DNA of 64,000 nucleotides from Lepidostoma basale (GCA_022606425.2 JAHDVF020000903.1:620001-684000), one strand, 5' to 3'; shown: positions 11,445 to 21,440, numbered from the stretch's first letter. The notes: generated by a model not told the origin, from the letters alone. Program-made: numbers and translations.

Positions 11445-11665
11445 CGGAAACATTTCATTAATGCGAATAAAAACGTCTGTTTCCCAGAAACTTTATTGTA
11501 TTTTTGGACATATTTTACCTTTCTAAGGCATTATCAAAATTTTAAATGAATTATCAAAGAGACGTGAAACAGGTCATTCCCATAAAAAAAATATTATGAT
11601 TCGTAATAATTATTTAATATGGAGTTTGACATAATTTTTCAAGAAACAGTAAATTCAATATTATT
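11445..11665. repeat. F1-family palindromic repeat
   Basis: The left arm has ACGTCTGTTTCCCAGAAACT and TTTCTAAGGCATTATC. The right arm has ATTATCAAAGAGACGTGAAA, GGTCATTCCC and TAATTATTTAATATGGAGTT. The outer end resembles the TTTACACAATTGTTTAAGAA terminus of the 28.5-kb copy. Confidence 0.65.
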
Positions 11666-11949
11666 GACGGTTTAATTTGGAATGATGTTACATCACAAAT
11701 AATGTATTTAATTTTTATAAAATTGTCGCTACAGCTCTTTAGAGCATTGGTTTGCTAACAATATTATCTAGAGATTAAAACTTAAAAAGATAGAGTAATT
11801 TCATAATGTAACATCAAAAATTTCTTTAATAAAAAGCTAAATTATTAAATTTTTAAACATCGCTTTTATTTTCCCGTAAAATTGTGAGATATAGGTGAGT
11901 TTTAATAATATATTACCTGCACAATACACTACCGTACATAACTTTACAA

Positions 11950-12165
11950 CCTTCGTGGCCGAAGGTTCCGGGTTCGATTCCCGGCAACGGAAGTGTGATT
12001 GTGATACGGTCTTTAGTCTGGTGCAGAACTCACGTGACAATAAAATTCCAAAAGAATAGCTAACCTATCACATGTCATGAGAATCAATATGATATCTATT
12101 ACCCTTTACATCGATTTGACTCGCGCTGAAATGATGTAAAGAGCGACTTAAGAGAATAATAATAA
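11950..12165 (+). mobile_element. SINE family S, copy 2, with 3' hairpin tail
   Basis: The front of the tRNA-like head is deleted. The B box GGTTCGATTCC is at 11971-11981. The body matches the other copies (AAGTGTGATTGTGATACGG, TCACGTGACAATAAAAT, ATCACATGTCATGAG). The tail has a hairpin: CTTTACATC at 12104-12112 pairs with GATGTAAAG at 12133-12141. A TAA-rich tail follows. Confidence 0.75.
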
Positions 12166-12294
12166 AAATAATAATATTAAGTATTAAACATATTTTTTCA
12201 AAATCATTAATAAGTAACGTAGTTTATGGGACATAAGATTTTTTATTTTTTTGTTTAAAAATTTTAAGTAGAAACATTTTTTTAAATGCCGTGT

Positions 12295-12540
12295 TCTACG
12301 ATAAATAGGCGATTAAATTAAAATACCATAAATCACCGCGTGTTAAAATTAAACGAAAGGGAAATATTTGTAATTGGTGCCCGCTCTTTCATCTCAGCAA
12401 TAAAAGAATGAAGTGATAAAGCAAGGAGCATCGCAGCGTCCTTATTGGAAGCGGCTGTAATGCAGATGTAACAGGCAATTGTTTTCGCAGCTAGCCACAT
12501 AAATCACACGGAGAGCCGCCGTATTTCGACAGTACAAAGT
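12295..12540. other. GC-richer unique island
   Basis: This balanced-composition DNA carries GGCTGTAATGCAGATGTAAC and CACGGAGAGCCGCCG and matches no repeat seen here. Candidate regulatory DNA. There is no ORF of note. Confidence 0.35.
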
Positions 12541-12889
12541 AAATTTTTCTCCTTTATTTATTTCTCTGGCCGTTAATCACAAAGGGCTTTAATAACTTTT
12601 AAAAACAGACATTCCTTGAATTTCGTTTGAATCGCGACATTTGTTTTAGAGGAGTTTCAAAGTACATAAATAAAGTGTAATTATTTCCTCAATGTTCGTA
12701 TCGGAATAAGGCGTCCCGCGCTAAGAATAAATTTATCGTTGACCAAATAAAACGAATGCTTTTATAGCATGGTAATTGAGCAAGCCTTTGTAGCTGTTAT
12801 TCCAAACTTATAAACACTTCTCAAAGTATTTTCATTTATTAAAAATAGTGTATTAAATACTGTTAAAAATGATAATATTTGGAGAATTA

Positions 12890-13130
12890 TCATATTTATT
12901 TTTTACTTATTTATTTATATACACCATGAAAACTTTTACAAAAAGCTATGTACCTACACTAATTTGAAGGAATGCAATATTGGAAACAATGTAAAAAAAA
13001 CAAAAAGTTTTTCAGAAATATTAAATAAGTCGTGTATAAGAATCGCAAAGAAACAACATAAAAGAAATTAACAAAAATTAGAAAAATAAAAATGAATGCT
13101 TTAAATAAATTTAAAAAAAACAACATATAC
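12890..13130 (-). repeat. A-rich repeat preceded by TTTA tail
   Basis: TTATTTATTTATATACACCA is followed by A-rich DNA. The same TTTATTTATTTA-then-A-rich order occurs at 29.04 and 60.28 kb, suggesting minus-oriented 3' ends of one LINE family with TAAA tails. The coding part is not recognised. Confidence 0.35.
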
Positions 13131-13271
13131 TTAAAAACTCAAATAACCCATTTCATTTATGAACATTACTGCCATCTACAGATTTTAAAATAAGGGAATG
13201 TTTAGAAAAGTTCCCGTATTATAATATTCACAAATTACCTAAAAGAAACAATCGAAAAATATTATTATAAC

Positions 13272-13905
13272 TAACTTACTAACAAATCACTACGTGGTTT
13301 TTCCGGAGGAATTAGCAGAACCAGGTAAGCCACACAACTCTATCCTGACATATCTTTTGAACTTACTTTATATGATTTATAATCGTACCACGCATGCACG
13401 TCGATTTTTCGAACATTCGATGTGGCCGTCTTTTAGTAATTGATTAATTTGAACATGCCACGCTTTTTTTGGATATTTTTTTCCATTTAAACTGCTTGTA
13501 TACAACACTTTATCCATAAGTGATTATTTTCCTATTTTACTTAGGATGCAATAATCTCTCTTAAATTCCTTCCTTATTTCGTCGTTTAGTATTCTATTAA
13601 AAAACTTGCAAAATATAGAACACGATTCGGTGGAATAGATCCAGAAGAAGACACTGGAGGGACCATGTAGCCCAAATGGCGAGTGGCAGACTGCATATAC
13701 TATCGGTTACGAAATCCCCTCCGGACACCGTCCACCTGGAAGACCGTATAAGAGATAAAGGGACAGTCAACTTGGGAAGATTTCGTTATCACAGATCGTC
13801 AGATCTAAAAAAAAAGAAGAATAAGGTATTCTACCATACATCAATTTCCTACACATTCTCCTCAGTGATCTAATTTCTCCTATATTCATCCTTCTTCTCT
13901 CAAGT
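13272..13905 (-). mobile_element. RTE-type LINE 3' fragment, interrupted
   Basis: The minus strand carries the RTE C-terminal region from the RRMC block down to a CTAA-repeat tail at about 13272-13285. A GAA-tailed LINE sits inside it at 13597-13825, flanked by GTATTCTA on both sides. No frame is open. It meets another RTE copy of opposite orientation at about 13905. Confidence 0.8.
13597..13825 (+). mobile_element. LINE family 2 (GAA-tailed) 3' end inserted in RTE
   Basis: It shares GATCCAGAAGAAGA, GACCATGTAGCCCAAATGG, CCACCTGGAAGACCG and CAGATCGTCAGATCTA with the copies at 21.7 and 60.6-60.85 kb. It ends in an AAGAAGAATA tail. GTATTCTA at 13589-13596 and 13826-13833 is a perfect 8-bp target duplication. 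Confidence 0.85.
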
Positions 13906-14325
13906 ATAGCTACGAATGTGTGGTAAATCTGTATACTCGTATGATAGAGTGTCAAATGCAAGTATAAGAAGTGAATGCGGTGCGAATAAAAATGTTATGA
14001 ACAACATAATGAAAGCGTCGTTAAGATGGTTTGGATACATGAAAAGAATGAGTGAAGACAGAATGGTAAAGAAGGTATAATTTAAACGACGTGAACGGAG
14101 CTAGAAATACAGGAAAACAGAGGAAAACGGGGCACGATCAAATCAATCAATAAATGTCGGTCACGTGAGGAGTCGGAGAAATCGACGTGCATGCATGACA
14201 AGATGTATGAATTTAGAGGAACGAAAGAAGTATATCAGGACAGAACAGTGTGGCGTTCTATTATTTCTACCTACCCCTCCGGGGGGACGGCGTGATGGTT
14301 AGTTAGTTAGTTAGTTAATTACATA
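13906..14325 (+). mobile_element. RTE-type LINE 3' fragment, head-to-head with its neighbour
   Basis: The translation follows the CGKSVYSYDRVSNASIRSEC-like region, MKASLRWFGYMKRMSEDRMV, then frameshifts. The end reads GGGACGGCGTGATGG with GTTA repeats to about 14322. With the 13272-13905 copy it forms an inverted pair, each with its own 3' tail outward. Confidence 0.8.
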
Positions 14326-14394
14326 ATATTATTTTTAAGTAAAAAATTCTAGTAAATAATGTAGAAAGACCCTACAAAATAAGGCATAACTAAA

Positions 14395-14650
14395 ATTACT
14401 CCTCCGGCGTTCTTCTTGTCATCCGTGTTGCTTACATCAACGTCGGTATTAATTAAGAAAATTTTCCTTGTTTACGAATTTTCCTCAGGGCGATGGGCCA
14501 AGAATGACTTGCATATTTTATGTGTTGCCATTACGTGAAATAATTTAATCCGCCATTATCATCAGCGTCGGGGGGCGGGGGGAAATTTCCGTGAAAGGGG
14601 GCCGGACAACCCTTTCTCAGGTTTTTGCACAATTACGTAATAAGCCGTGA
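14395..14650. other. GC-richer unique island
   Basis: The stretch holds CGCCATTATCATCAGCGTCG, then GGGGGCGGGGGGAAATTTCC and GGGGGCCGGACAACCC. No gene or repeat is recognised. Candidate regulatory DNA. Confidence 0.35.
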
Positions 14651-14979
14651 CTAAACGTTTTCTCGCAGACTTTCTCTCAGAAAAGTTTTGGAGTAATTAT
14701 ATTAAGATATTTTAATTGCAGATTCTTGGGAGAGATGTTATTATTAATGGGTTTGAACCCTCCGGATGCCCCCTTCGTCGTAAATAATTAAATAATACCT
14801 CAATTTTACATTAAATTCAGAATACGATTTTTATCTACATTTTTGTACATTTTCGTTTCGTCAAATTTTATCAAAAAAATTTCTAGTTTCGTTTATACAT
14901 TTTTAATTGCTAGCAAATAAAATTGACATTTTTACAATCCTTACATTACATTTTTAGTCTTAAACTAAATATTTAATGT

Positions 14980-15235
14980 ATTAGATTTATTGTTTCTTGA
15001 ACAATGATGTAAAGTTATATATTGAATAATGAAAACAAATAAACACTTCTGTTTTCTATAAGTTTATATTTTAAGTTTCGCCTTGCTAAGACATTATCAA
15101 GTGTTTGGTGTTTAAGCATGGCGAAATGGGTCATTTTATTTCAATATAATAAAACTTCTAGAAAACAGACGTTTTCATTCGTTCATTAGAATTTATTTAA
15201 CAATTCTCGAACTTAGCAGAAATTTATTCTTAATC
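14980..15235. repeat. F1-family palindromic repeat, near full length
   Basis: It starts TTTATTGTTTCTTGAACAAT and ends TTAACAATTCTCGAACTTAG. The inner arms carry GTTTCGCCTTGCTAAG and GGCGAAATGGGTCATTTT, then TAAAACTTCTAGAAAACAGA. This shows the outer terminus of F1: a TTGTTTCTTGAACAAT inverted end. Confidence 0.7.
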
Positions 15236-15311
15236 GGGTCTTGTCCAGGCCTGAAATTAAGACCTCTGGATCAGGAGGTATGCGTTATACCCCTTAAACC
15301 ACCACCCGGCA
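15232..15311 (-). mobile_element. tRNA-derived SINE (family T), head fragment
   Basis: On the minus strand it reads GGGTGGTGGTTTAAGGGG, then TCCTGATCCAGAGGTC and a B-box-like region. It matches heads at 26.3, 32.8 and 36.3 kb. Only the head is present. Confidence 0.6.
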
Positions 15312-15439
15312 CCTTTAAATTAACATCTTAAGTGATAACATCTTTGATTCAAAACTAAAAATACGACGAAGACAAGATAGATGAGATTGTGAAAATAATC
15401 GGGAGAAAATACACGATCAAAATACACAAGAAGATTGTT

Positions 15440-15640
15440 ATAAGAAGATAATCGTTCGTTTTCTGGAAGATAAATTATATTTTAAGGAGTGACATGTTTC
15501 ACCTTGCTAAGACTTTATCATGTGTATTTAGAATTGATAAAACTTATTGTTGAAATATATTAAATTCTTTGTTTTGCAATGACGTAAAACTACATATTTA
15601 ATATATTTAAAATATATGAAGACATCTGATTTCTATGTTT
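15440..15640. repeat. F1-family copy, degraded
   Basis: It contains TCGTTTTCTGGAAGATAAAT, GAGTGACATGTTTCACCTTG and CTAAGACTTTATCA, then a diverged second half with TTGTTTTGCAATGACGTAAA. The palindromic form is partly lost. Confidence 0.5.
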
Positions 15641-15654
15641 CTAGTTTGCAGAAT

Positions 15655-15738
15655 CTGAGAGCTATGTCAAAATAAAGTAGTTTGGCGGTCCATTTACCAC
15701 CACTTACCTCTCCGGGAACGGCTTGTGGTTTATGTATA
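15655..15738 (+). mobile_element. RTE-type LINE 3' relic
   Basis: AGCTATGTCAAAATAAAGTA, TTGGCGGTCCATTTA and CTTACCTCTCCGGGAACGG match the last codons of RTE. The tail is degraded. Confidence 0.6.
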
Positions 15739-15874
15739 TTTTTTTACATTTTTAAACTCCTATATATCGACACACGTTATGAAACAATATTATTAAATTT
15801 GTACTCCACCCTAAAGCATAAAATGTCTAGCTATTCGTACATCAACTTGTGTGACAAATCATGACAGAAGGTCA

Positions 15875-16140
15875 AATCAGGGTCGCTTTAATTGCCCCCT
15901 GCCAATATCTGGGGAGGGGGCCAGCGATTGCTTGGGGGCCGACCCCATAAATATGCGCCTTATCCACTATGAATGGCTCAAATATACTGGCAATACTGAC
16001 GATGAAAAAAAAACGTCCCCTGTTTAGGAAGTTACTTGCATTTTTACGCTGAATTATTCCGTACAAAGTGTTTGAATACGTCACCCTGTCAAAATGTTGA
16101 CATATTTTTGCGAAATGAAAGCATTCTGTTGTCACATTAA
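15875..16140. other. GC-richer unique island
   Basis: It includes CTGCCAATATCTGGGGAGGG, GGGGGCCGACCCC and TATGAATGGCTCAAATATAC. One minus-strand ORF of 87 codons spans it, but I see no domain and the composition fits non-coding conserved DNA better. Confidence 0.35.
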
Positions 16141-17325
16141 AATGGTATGTAAGTGAACAGATTATATCATTGCTGTTTTTAATTCAGATAAAATGTTTAA
16201 AAATTGTTATCGCAATATAATAAATGTCATAAAATACATCATATGGTTAATTTGTTTTTATATAATATTTTACTTCATATTGTTATAATTAATAATCAAT
16301 TTTGTTTGTTTTAAATGGGGATCTAATACGCACTGTTTTAGAAATAATATTGTATTAAGCGATATGTTGTTTTCCATGACACCTATGATTTTTGAATAAT
16401 GGAAATATTATATATAAAATGTACAAATTTTTTTTTAAATTATATTTAGATAAAATCTAATAATGCTAACCAGTCAAAGACACAAACATTTGTGGATTTT
16501 AACTTTATGAACATTGTACAATGAACTTTATGAACATTGTAAAATACACCTTTTTAAATTTTATTATTAACAAATAACTTCTACCATGAAATTTCAAGTA
16601 TAATAACAAAATTAATATATTTTAAGTTACACATATATATTGTATATGACGTAGTAACTGATACTTATTTTTAATGACTTAAGTAATATTTTAGGTAGGT
16701 ATATCAGAAATAGGTTTTCACGAAATCCTAAGAAATTTGCTTTTGTCAAAATTATTTTTAATAAATGATGTCATTAATATTCATTATCATTCTAAGTGGA
16801 ATTTTATGTTTGGGTATCTAATGAAGGTGTTTTTTTTACTGTTGATGTTAATTGTAACTGAAAAAAATTTATTTAAAATGTTTTTTTTTAATTATTATTT
16901 CTATAGCTTTCTAGAAACAGTCGTTTTCTTTCATTATTCTCGTAAGAGCATGTCATAAGAATAGTGTATATAACATATTATATTGTGTAATATACACTTT
17001 TAAAAATATGCATATAATTTTTTTTTCTTATAAAAGCAGTATTCAAAAATATCTTTATTTTGGATATACTATAATTCTACTTAAAAATAATCTAATTGTA
17101 ATCTGTGTCATTATAAGATGGCAGTAAGCTGCCATAACTGGTGATGACTAAAGAATAAAATAGAATGAAACTGAATACTTATTCAGATTATTTAATTATA
17201 CACTTTTTTAAGACGATTAAAATACTTTAAATTATTAAAAAATAATAATAAAATATTTTGTATGTTCATAAATTTATAGTATATTATATAAAAGTATATA
17301 TTTCGATAATATTAATTTAAATGTT
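16140..17325. other. AT-rich DNA with HHR-family relics
   Basis: Positions 16485-16610 carry TGTGGATTTTAACTTTATGA and AACTTCTACCATGAAATTTC, matching the element at position 1-160. Positions 17115-17155 hold GATGGCAGTAAGCTGCCA followed by TAACTGGTGATGAC, a decayed copy of the GGCAG/CTGCC hammerhead. No gene. Confidence 0.45.
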
Positions 17326-17385
17326 TACATAATAATTAAATAAAACGATGTTTTTTAACTACTTCCACTTTTGTCTTTATTTAGA

Positions 17386-17426
17386 CAGCGACCGGTTTCG
17401 CCAGGCTCGCTGGCATCGACAGACTG
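17386..17426 (-). ncRNA. Hammerhead-like motif J, left arm
   Basis: On the minus strand stem I is CAGT with GCTG. The core is CTGTCGA, with A6 changed to T. A linker T follows, then stem II GCCAG/CTGGC with loop CGAGC, GAA, stem III palindrome ACCGGT, and cleavage base C (17390). All helices form; the A6 change should disable catalysis. Confidence 0.65.
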
Positions 17427-17445
17427 GTGATGTCTGTCTGTGTAC

Positions 17446-17486
17446 CAGTCTGTCGATGCCAGCGAGCCTGGCGAAACCGGTCGCTG
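17446..17486 (+). ncRNA. Hammerhead-like motif J, right arm
   Basis: Stem I is CAGT (17446-17449) with GCTG (17483-17486). The core CTGTCGA is at 17450-17456. Stem II is GCCAG (17458-17462) with CTGGC (17468-17472). GAA is 17473-17475, ACCGGT 17476-17481 and the cleavage base C17482. It shares the A6-to-T change with the left arm and the 23.6-kb copy, so the change predates the spread of the family. Confidence 0.65.
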
Positions 17487-17579
17487 TCTAAATAAAGACA
17501 AAAGTGGAAGTAGTTAAAAAACATCGTTTTATTTAATTATTATTTAAAATGAACTTCCATCAAGAGATTTCAGTAAAAT

Positions 17580-18040
17580 CATTTGATTATCTTCAATGTT
17601 AACGTATTTATGTATCGTTTCCTTAAGAATAGTCCTAATTAAATATTTAATTAGAATGTATTATTATTAATATTTTACATTTAATATTTTATTATATTAA
17701 CTGACATGTTTACCGAGCTATGGAATTATCAGCTAAACAAAACAACAAATGAATATAATAATAAAAAAATTCAGAATAACAGATGTTTTCATCAATATTA
17801 AATACTTAAATACATAATTATATATACAATACATAATAATACTCTCCTAGATACAAATATTGAATACAAAATAAAATTAGGTTATTTATTTGTTAATTTT
17901 TCTAGTCCCACATCTTGTTAAATATGCGCATGTTCTTAATTCAAAACAAACAAAATTCGTTATGTATGAAACCGCCCATAAAGTAAAAATGTATATATAA
18001 ACGTTAAAACATATTTAGGGAATGAGTATTAGTAATAGTT
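17580..18040. other. AT-rich DNA, no gene seen
   Basis: Low-complexity sequence. Nothing is recognised. Confidence 0.3.
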
Positions 18041-18345
18041 ACTTCGGCCCCATTTAATATGGCCGTAATGTAGCGGGTAGGTATAAAGCACAGCGATACA
18101 AAGCACATCCGACTATTAGCAGAGAGTCGGACAGATTCTCCTCGTCATCATTTTCTTCAGCCATACTGGAAGTAGGTAATAAAATTTGCATACTTTTAAT
18201 CAACGGCCGTGTCACGGGAAAGTTTGCCAATAACGTTCCGGCTCAGCGTCATAACGGACTAACCGCCCCACCCCGTGTTATGCCCAGACCAGGGCAGCCG
18301 CAGTACCGGCTCATCTACATAGGGCAATACCGCGCCGGTTCTTGA
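18040..18345. other. GC-richer unique island
   Basis: It includes GGCCCCATTTAATATGGCCG, GGCCGTGTCACGGG and CCGGTTCTTGAATAA. No repeat partner in the window. Candidate conserved non-coding DNA. Confidence 0.35.
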
Positions 18346-18489
18346 ATAAATTATTTTCGTAATTTAAACTTTCTGTCGTCAAATTTAAATTATCACTGCT
18401 AAAAATACACTTTGATTTTTATTGCAACATTGAAGTTACTTTATATTGTATTATAGACGTGGGACTGTGATTTACATGTTTTTACTCTC

Positions 18490-18562
18490 TTCTTCTTCGT
18501 CACAATAGCTTGGCCTTCTACCTTTCACTTGCCATTGTGGTGGAAGGCTCGGAATTACTTTT
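18490..18562 (-). mobile_element. LINE relic matching the 24.9-kb copy
   Basis: On the minus strand CCTTCCACCACAATGGCAAG matches the 24.92-kb element, which carries a LINE-type 3' end downstream. Short and non-coding. Confidence 0.4.
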
Positions 18563-18574
18563 TTTTTTGTATAC

Positions 18575-18780
18575 AATTTAAAGCCAATTACTGTATAAAT
18601 TTTATTTTAGCTGATATGTATATTGATTCTCATGACACATTAATTCTAATAGGTTACATATTAGATTCCTGGTAAGCTAGTCTATCGCCATTTAATTGTC
18701 ACGTGAGATCTCCACGAGACCAAGTGTGATAATCATACTGCAGCCGCCGAGAATCGAACCCGCGACCTTCGGTATGGCAA
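18575..18780 (-). mobile_element. SINE family S, copy 3
   Basis: The B box reads GGTTCGATTCTC (minus), near 18749-18760. The body has GATAGACTAGC, TCATGAGAATCAATATACAT and CAGTAATTGGC. The A-box part of the head is lost where the homology stops at about 18780. Confidence 0.7.
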
Positions 18781-18929
18781 TTATTTATTTATTTTTCTTT
18801 TACAGAAATGAGACATATCAAACGAAAAACATTTGGACTCAAAACGGTAAACAAAAATGCAATATCGATATAAAACTAAGAGATAATATACGATTGTCTC
18901 AGAAGGATCCCAAATATTATATAATATGT

Positions 18930-19265
18930 CGATGTCAGTGAGGCAGTACTCTTTCTGGAATTGGTAATATATTTTATATGAACATCGCCTTACTGACGCT
19001 AATAATGTCCAGATCCGAGACGATTAAATTCAACGTTCGAAATCCCCTTCCTACTGGCATTACCAAAGGCAGGTTGGTTCTGAGTGACGGAGCAAAAAAC
19101 AATTGATGTCAGTGCTGTCGCAGAAATACCTATTTGTTCCAGAACATAGGGGTTCTCAATACAGCCACAAATAAGCTTGATAAAATGCGATGCAATCAGA
19201 GCTCTTGAAACTTTGCCACGATGGTGGTCATGTATCGTTTCCAGGGACACCAGAAGTTATATCTT
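18930..19265 (-). pseudogene. Possible LINE ORF relic
   Basis: A minus-strand frame of 83 codons at 18999-19250 begins ETIHDHHRGKVSRALIASHF and continues with NPYVLEQIG and RLGSGHY. It loosely resembles the post-RT region of L2/CR1-like LINEs, where a short HH/RR segment precedes a linker. I see no catalytic motif and do not assign it firmly. No host family is recognised. Confidence 0.25.
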
Positions 19266-19439
19266 AAGTAGCACAGCACGTGGAGACACCTTTCTTGCCC
19301 CCTTTTTAATTTTTCTTTAAAACTAACAGACTTTGTTTAAAATTTACAAGTACAATAGAATATCATAATATACAGCTAGATTGAAGCAATGTAATAAAAT
19401 AAAAATGAAGTTCTAAAACATTATTTCCTATACTCGTAT

Positions 19440-19612
19440 ACTAAGTTCTTTTTTTTCTCGGCGCTATATCCTATATGTGTTATATGGCCCCCTCCATACC
19501 AGTCTTCCAATTGGTTTTATCCCTGGCCATCTCTCTCAACTTCCTAAGTGATTGTGTTGGTGTTTATAATCATGTGATCTTTTTACCAAGCACAATGATG
19601 AACCATTTTCGT
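19440..19612 (-). pseudogene. LINE reverse transcriptase C-terminal relic
   Basis: On the minus strand the sequence reads RKLREMARDKTNWKTGMEGA before a stop. This resembles the DR.xW block that ends many LINE reverse transcriptases. It is short; the assignment is tentative. Confidence 0.4.
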
Positions 19613-19636
19613 TTATCTACACATAGTCAACTGTAA

Positions 19637-19841
19637 AAAAAAAAAAAAAAACGTGGCACGATCAAATAAATCAAATATTGAATGTCGGCCATGTGAGGAG
19701 TCAGAGAAATCGACGCGCGTGCATGACACGATGTATGAATGTTGAGGAATCGAGAGAAATATGTCAGGAAAGAAAGGTGTGGCAGTCCATTCTTTCTGCC
19801 TACCCCTTCGGGGAAACGGCGTGATGCTTAGTTAGTTAGTT
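19637..19841 (+). mobile_element. RTE-type LINE 3' end with 12-bp target duplication
   Basis: It starts with an A-run, then ACGTGGCACGATCAAATAAA, and ends CGGCGTGATGC with GTTA repeats. AGTCAACTGTAA at 19625-19636 and 19842-19853 is a perfect duplication. The A-run at the 5' junction may partly be extra A added on insertion. Confidence 0.88.
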
Positions 19842-19995
19842 AGTCAACTGTAATGATGCCAGTGTCAAGTTGTGGAACTAACTAACGATAATCATCAATA
19901 GAATAATATTTAATATTGTTAAACGCATTTATTATGTTTTTTGTATAATAAACGGAATAAGAATGAAATATGCACTTGTTGTTCATATTATATTC

Positions 19996-20160
19996 GTGTG
20001 GTGGTCTATAGAACGCGTGGCTTCTGATCTAGGGGACATCGGTCCAAGTCTGTACATGATCAGATTCCTTCTTCATAATAATGAACTATTTTCAGCCCAT
20101 ATTGAAGATTGTAAAATACATTCTAATATACTTAATTTAAATCTTTGGTGTTAGTTTTTT
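19996..20160 (+). mobile_element. tRNA-derived SINE family T, copy
   Basis: The head GTGGTGGTCTATAGAACGCG is followed by GGCTTCTGATCTAGGG, GTACATGATCAGATTCCTTC and TTTCAGCCCATATTGAAGA. It aligns with minus copies at 26.2 and 32.7 kb. The B box is degraded. Confidence 0.65.
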
Positions 20161-20279
20161 AAAATATATAAAGCATTATCGAATATATCATAAATTTCAT
20201 ATTGCCCTAGCATTGTGAAATACGTCACTCTTACGAAATACTCTATTGAAAATATTTCGAGATATTTGAGAACTCGGCC

Positions 20280-20650
20280 GTGCTAGAGGGTGTTGGTCTT
20301 TTTATCCCTGATAGATTTCTCCGATAGCGACAGCACAGATTGTTTTACCAACCGGCCACCAGAACCAATCTGCCTCTGGTGACACCGGTGGGAAGAGCAA
20401 TTAGTTTGCTGAACGCGGTCTCCTTGGAGATCGACGTCTTTTATATTAGTGAAGGTACGTTCAGGGGACAAATACTCTTTACTTTAGAAAGTATCTTGTC
20501 TTCCTAATGTCGAACCATCTCTATTGCGTTCCTGGTAATATGCTGTATTTTTATATTATTTTACCTGTACTCAATAGATGCCTTAAACATTTTCCTGTTT
20601 GTAATATCTTTTGAGTTAATAAACTAATTTGATTTGATTTGATTTGAAAA
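20280..20650 (+). mobile_element. LINE 3' region with TTGAT tail
   Basis: It shares ACACCGGTGGGAAGAGCAAT, GTCGAACCATCTCT and GCGTTCCTGGTA with the 24.9-25.1 kb copy. It ends TTGAGTTAATAAACTAATTT plus GATTT repeats. No frame is intact. The clade is not assigned. Confidence 0.6.
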
Positions 20651-20689
20651 TATTGTTTTCTTCGTGAACCCTTTTTTTAAATTTCAGCC

Positions 20690-20990
20690 CTGGACTGCCG
20701 CCGCCCTCCGCTCTCCCCGTCCATCTCTTCCTGCAGGATATTAGCATGAAAATGATCGCAGCGGGCGACTTGAGGCCAGGCCTGGGCGGCTTACGTAATG
20801 AGCCAGAGATGATATACGGCCATTGTCATCCCCGCCGCCCCCGCCTAGGAATATATTACCCCCCCGCCCCGCCTATAGTTTGATGATGATTAATAATTGA
20901 GGGATTCCGGGGTGATCGTGGTTTCCAGCGCGGGGCTTAATGGAAATTTGTCAACTTACCCCGATGACGCAATATCAATCTAAGCCATCG
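20690..20990. other. GC-rich unique island
   Basis: It contains CTGCAGGATATTAGCATGAA, CGTAATGAGCCAGAGATG, CCCCGCCGCCCCCGCC and ATGATGATTAATAATTGAGG. Homeodomain-type TAAT cores sit in a GC-rich block, as often in developmental enhancers (inference). No gene. Confidence 0.4.
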
Positions 20991-21244
20991 TGAATATATT
21001 TACATAAGTTAAATGATACCAGCTTGACATTTTTCTAAGAAAAAAACCTACATAGGCTCGCTAATATACGAGTAAGTGTACACCCAAATCAATGTCAGAT
21101 GCTAAATATACCTAATAATAATGTAAACTAGGCTTTGGCATAAGATATTTTATGTAGTGATTTATTTAAAGTTGCATTATACATAAAAATGACTTTTAAA
21201 CATAAAATATAAATAAGAATAATTAATTTCTCTTTTCCTTCTTT

Positions 21245-21440
21245 AATACTTAAAATACAACACTAACATTAAAAAAAATATTACATAGACATGTTTCGGA
21301 CAACCAGTCCTTCTTCATTGATACATATTATAAAGATGTTATCTGTCAGATGTATCTTTGTATGTATCACTGAAGAAGGACTGGTTGTCCGAAATATGTC
21401 TATGTAATTTTTTTTAATGTTAGTGATGTATATACAAAGT
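21245..21440. repeat. Hammerhead family F head-to-head inverted repeat
   Basis: The arms at about 21245-21335 and 21360-21440 mirror each other: CATTAAAAAAAATATTACAT against TATGTAATTTTTTTTAATGT, with GGACAACCAGTCC against GGACTGGTTGTCC. The left (minus) hammerhead has core ATGAAGA, so C3 is lost. The right one is intact. Confidence 0.8.
21370..21404 (+). ncRNA. Hammerhead ribozyme motif, family F
   Basis: The core CTGAAGA is at 21370-21376. After A, stem II is GGAC (21378-21381) with GTCC (21387-21390) and loop TGGTT. GAA is 21391-21393. Stem III is ATATGT (21394-21399), a one-base variant of the ACATGT palindrome. The cleavage base is C21400. Stem I pairs less well than in the 33.3-kb copy because TGG is missing after the cleavage site. 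Confidence 0.7.

Larger units (their letters stand above)
17330..17578. repeat. Hammerhead family J head-to-head inverted repeat
   Basis: The arms at 17330-17427 and 17445-17543 are almost perfect inverted repeats, with a spacer under 20 bp. Each arm holds a hammerhead-like motif at its inner end. The right arm extends further, through GAACTTCCATCAAGAGATTT to GATTATC at 17577. A single-arm copy lies at 23.52-23.67 kb, a degraded one at about 59.62-59.73 kb. Confidence 0.8.

Noticed and set aside
18999..19250. Conserved host protein of 83 codons
   Set aside because: No recognised host family. Weak similarity is to a LINE linker region only.
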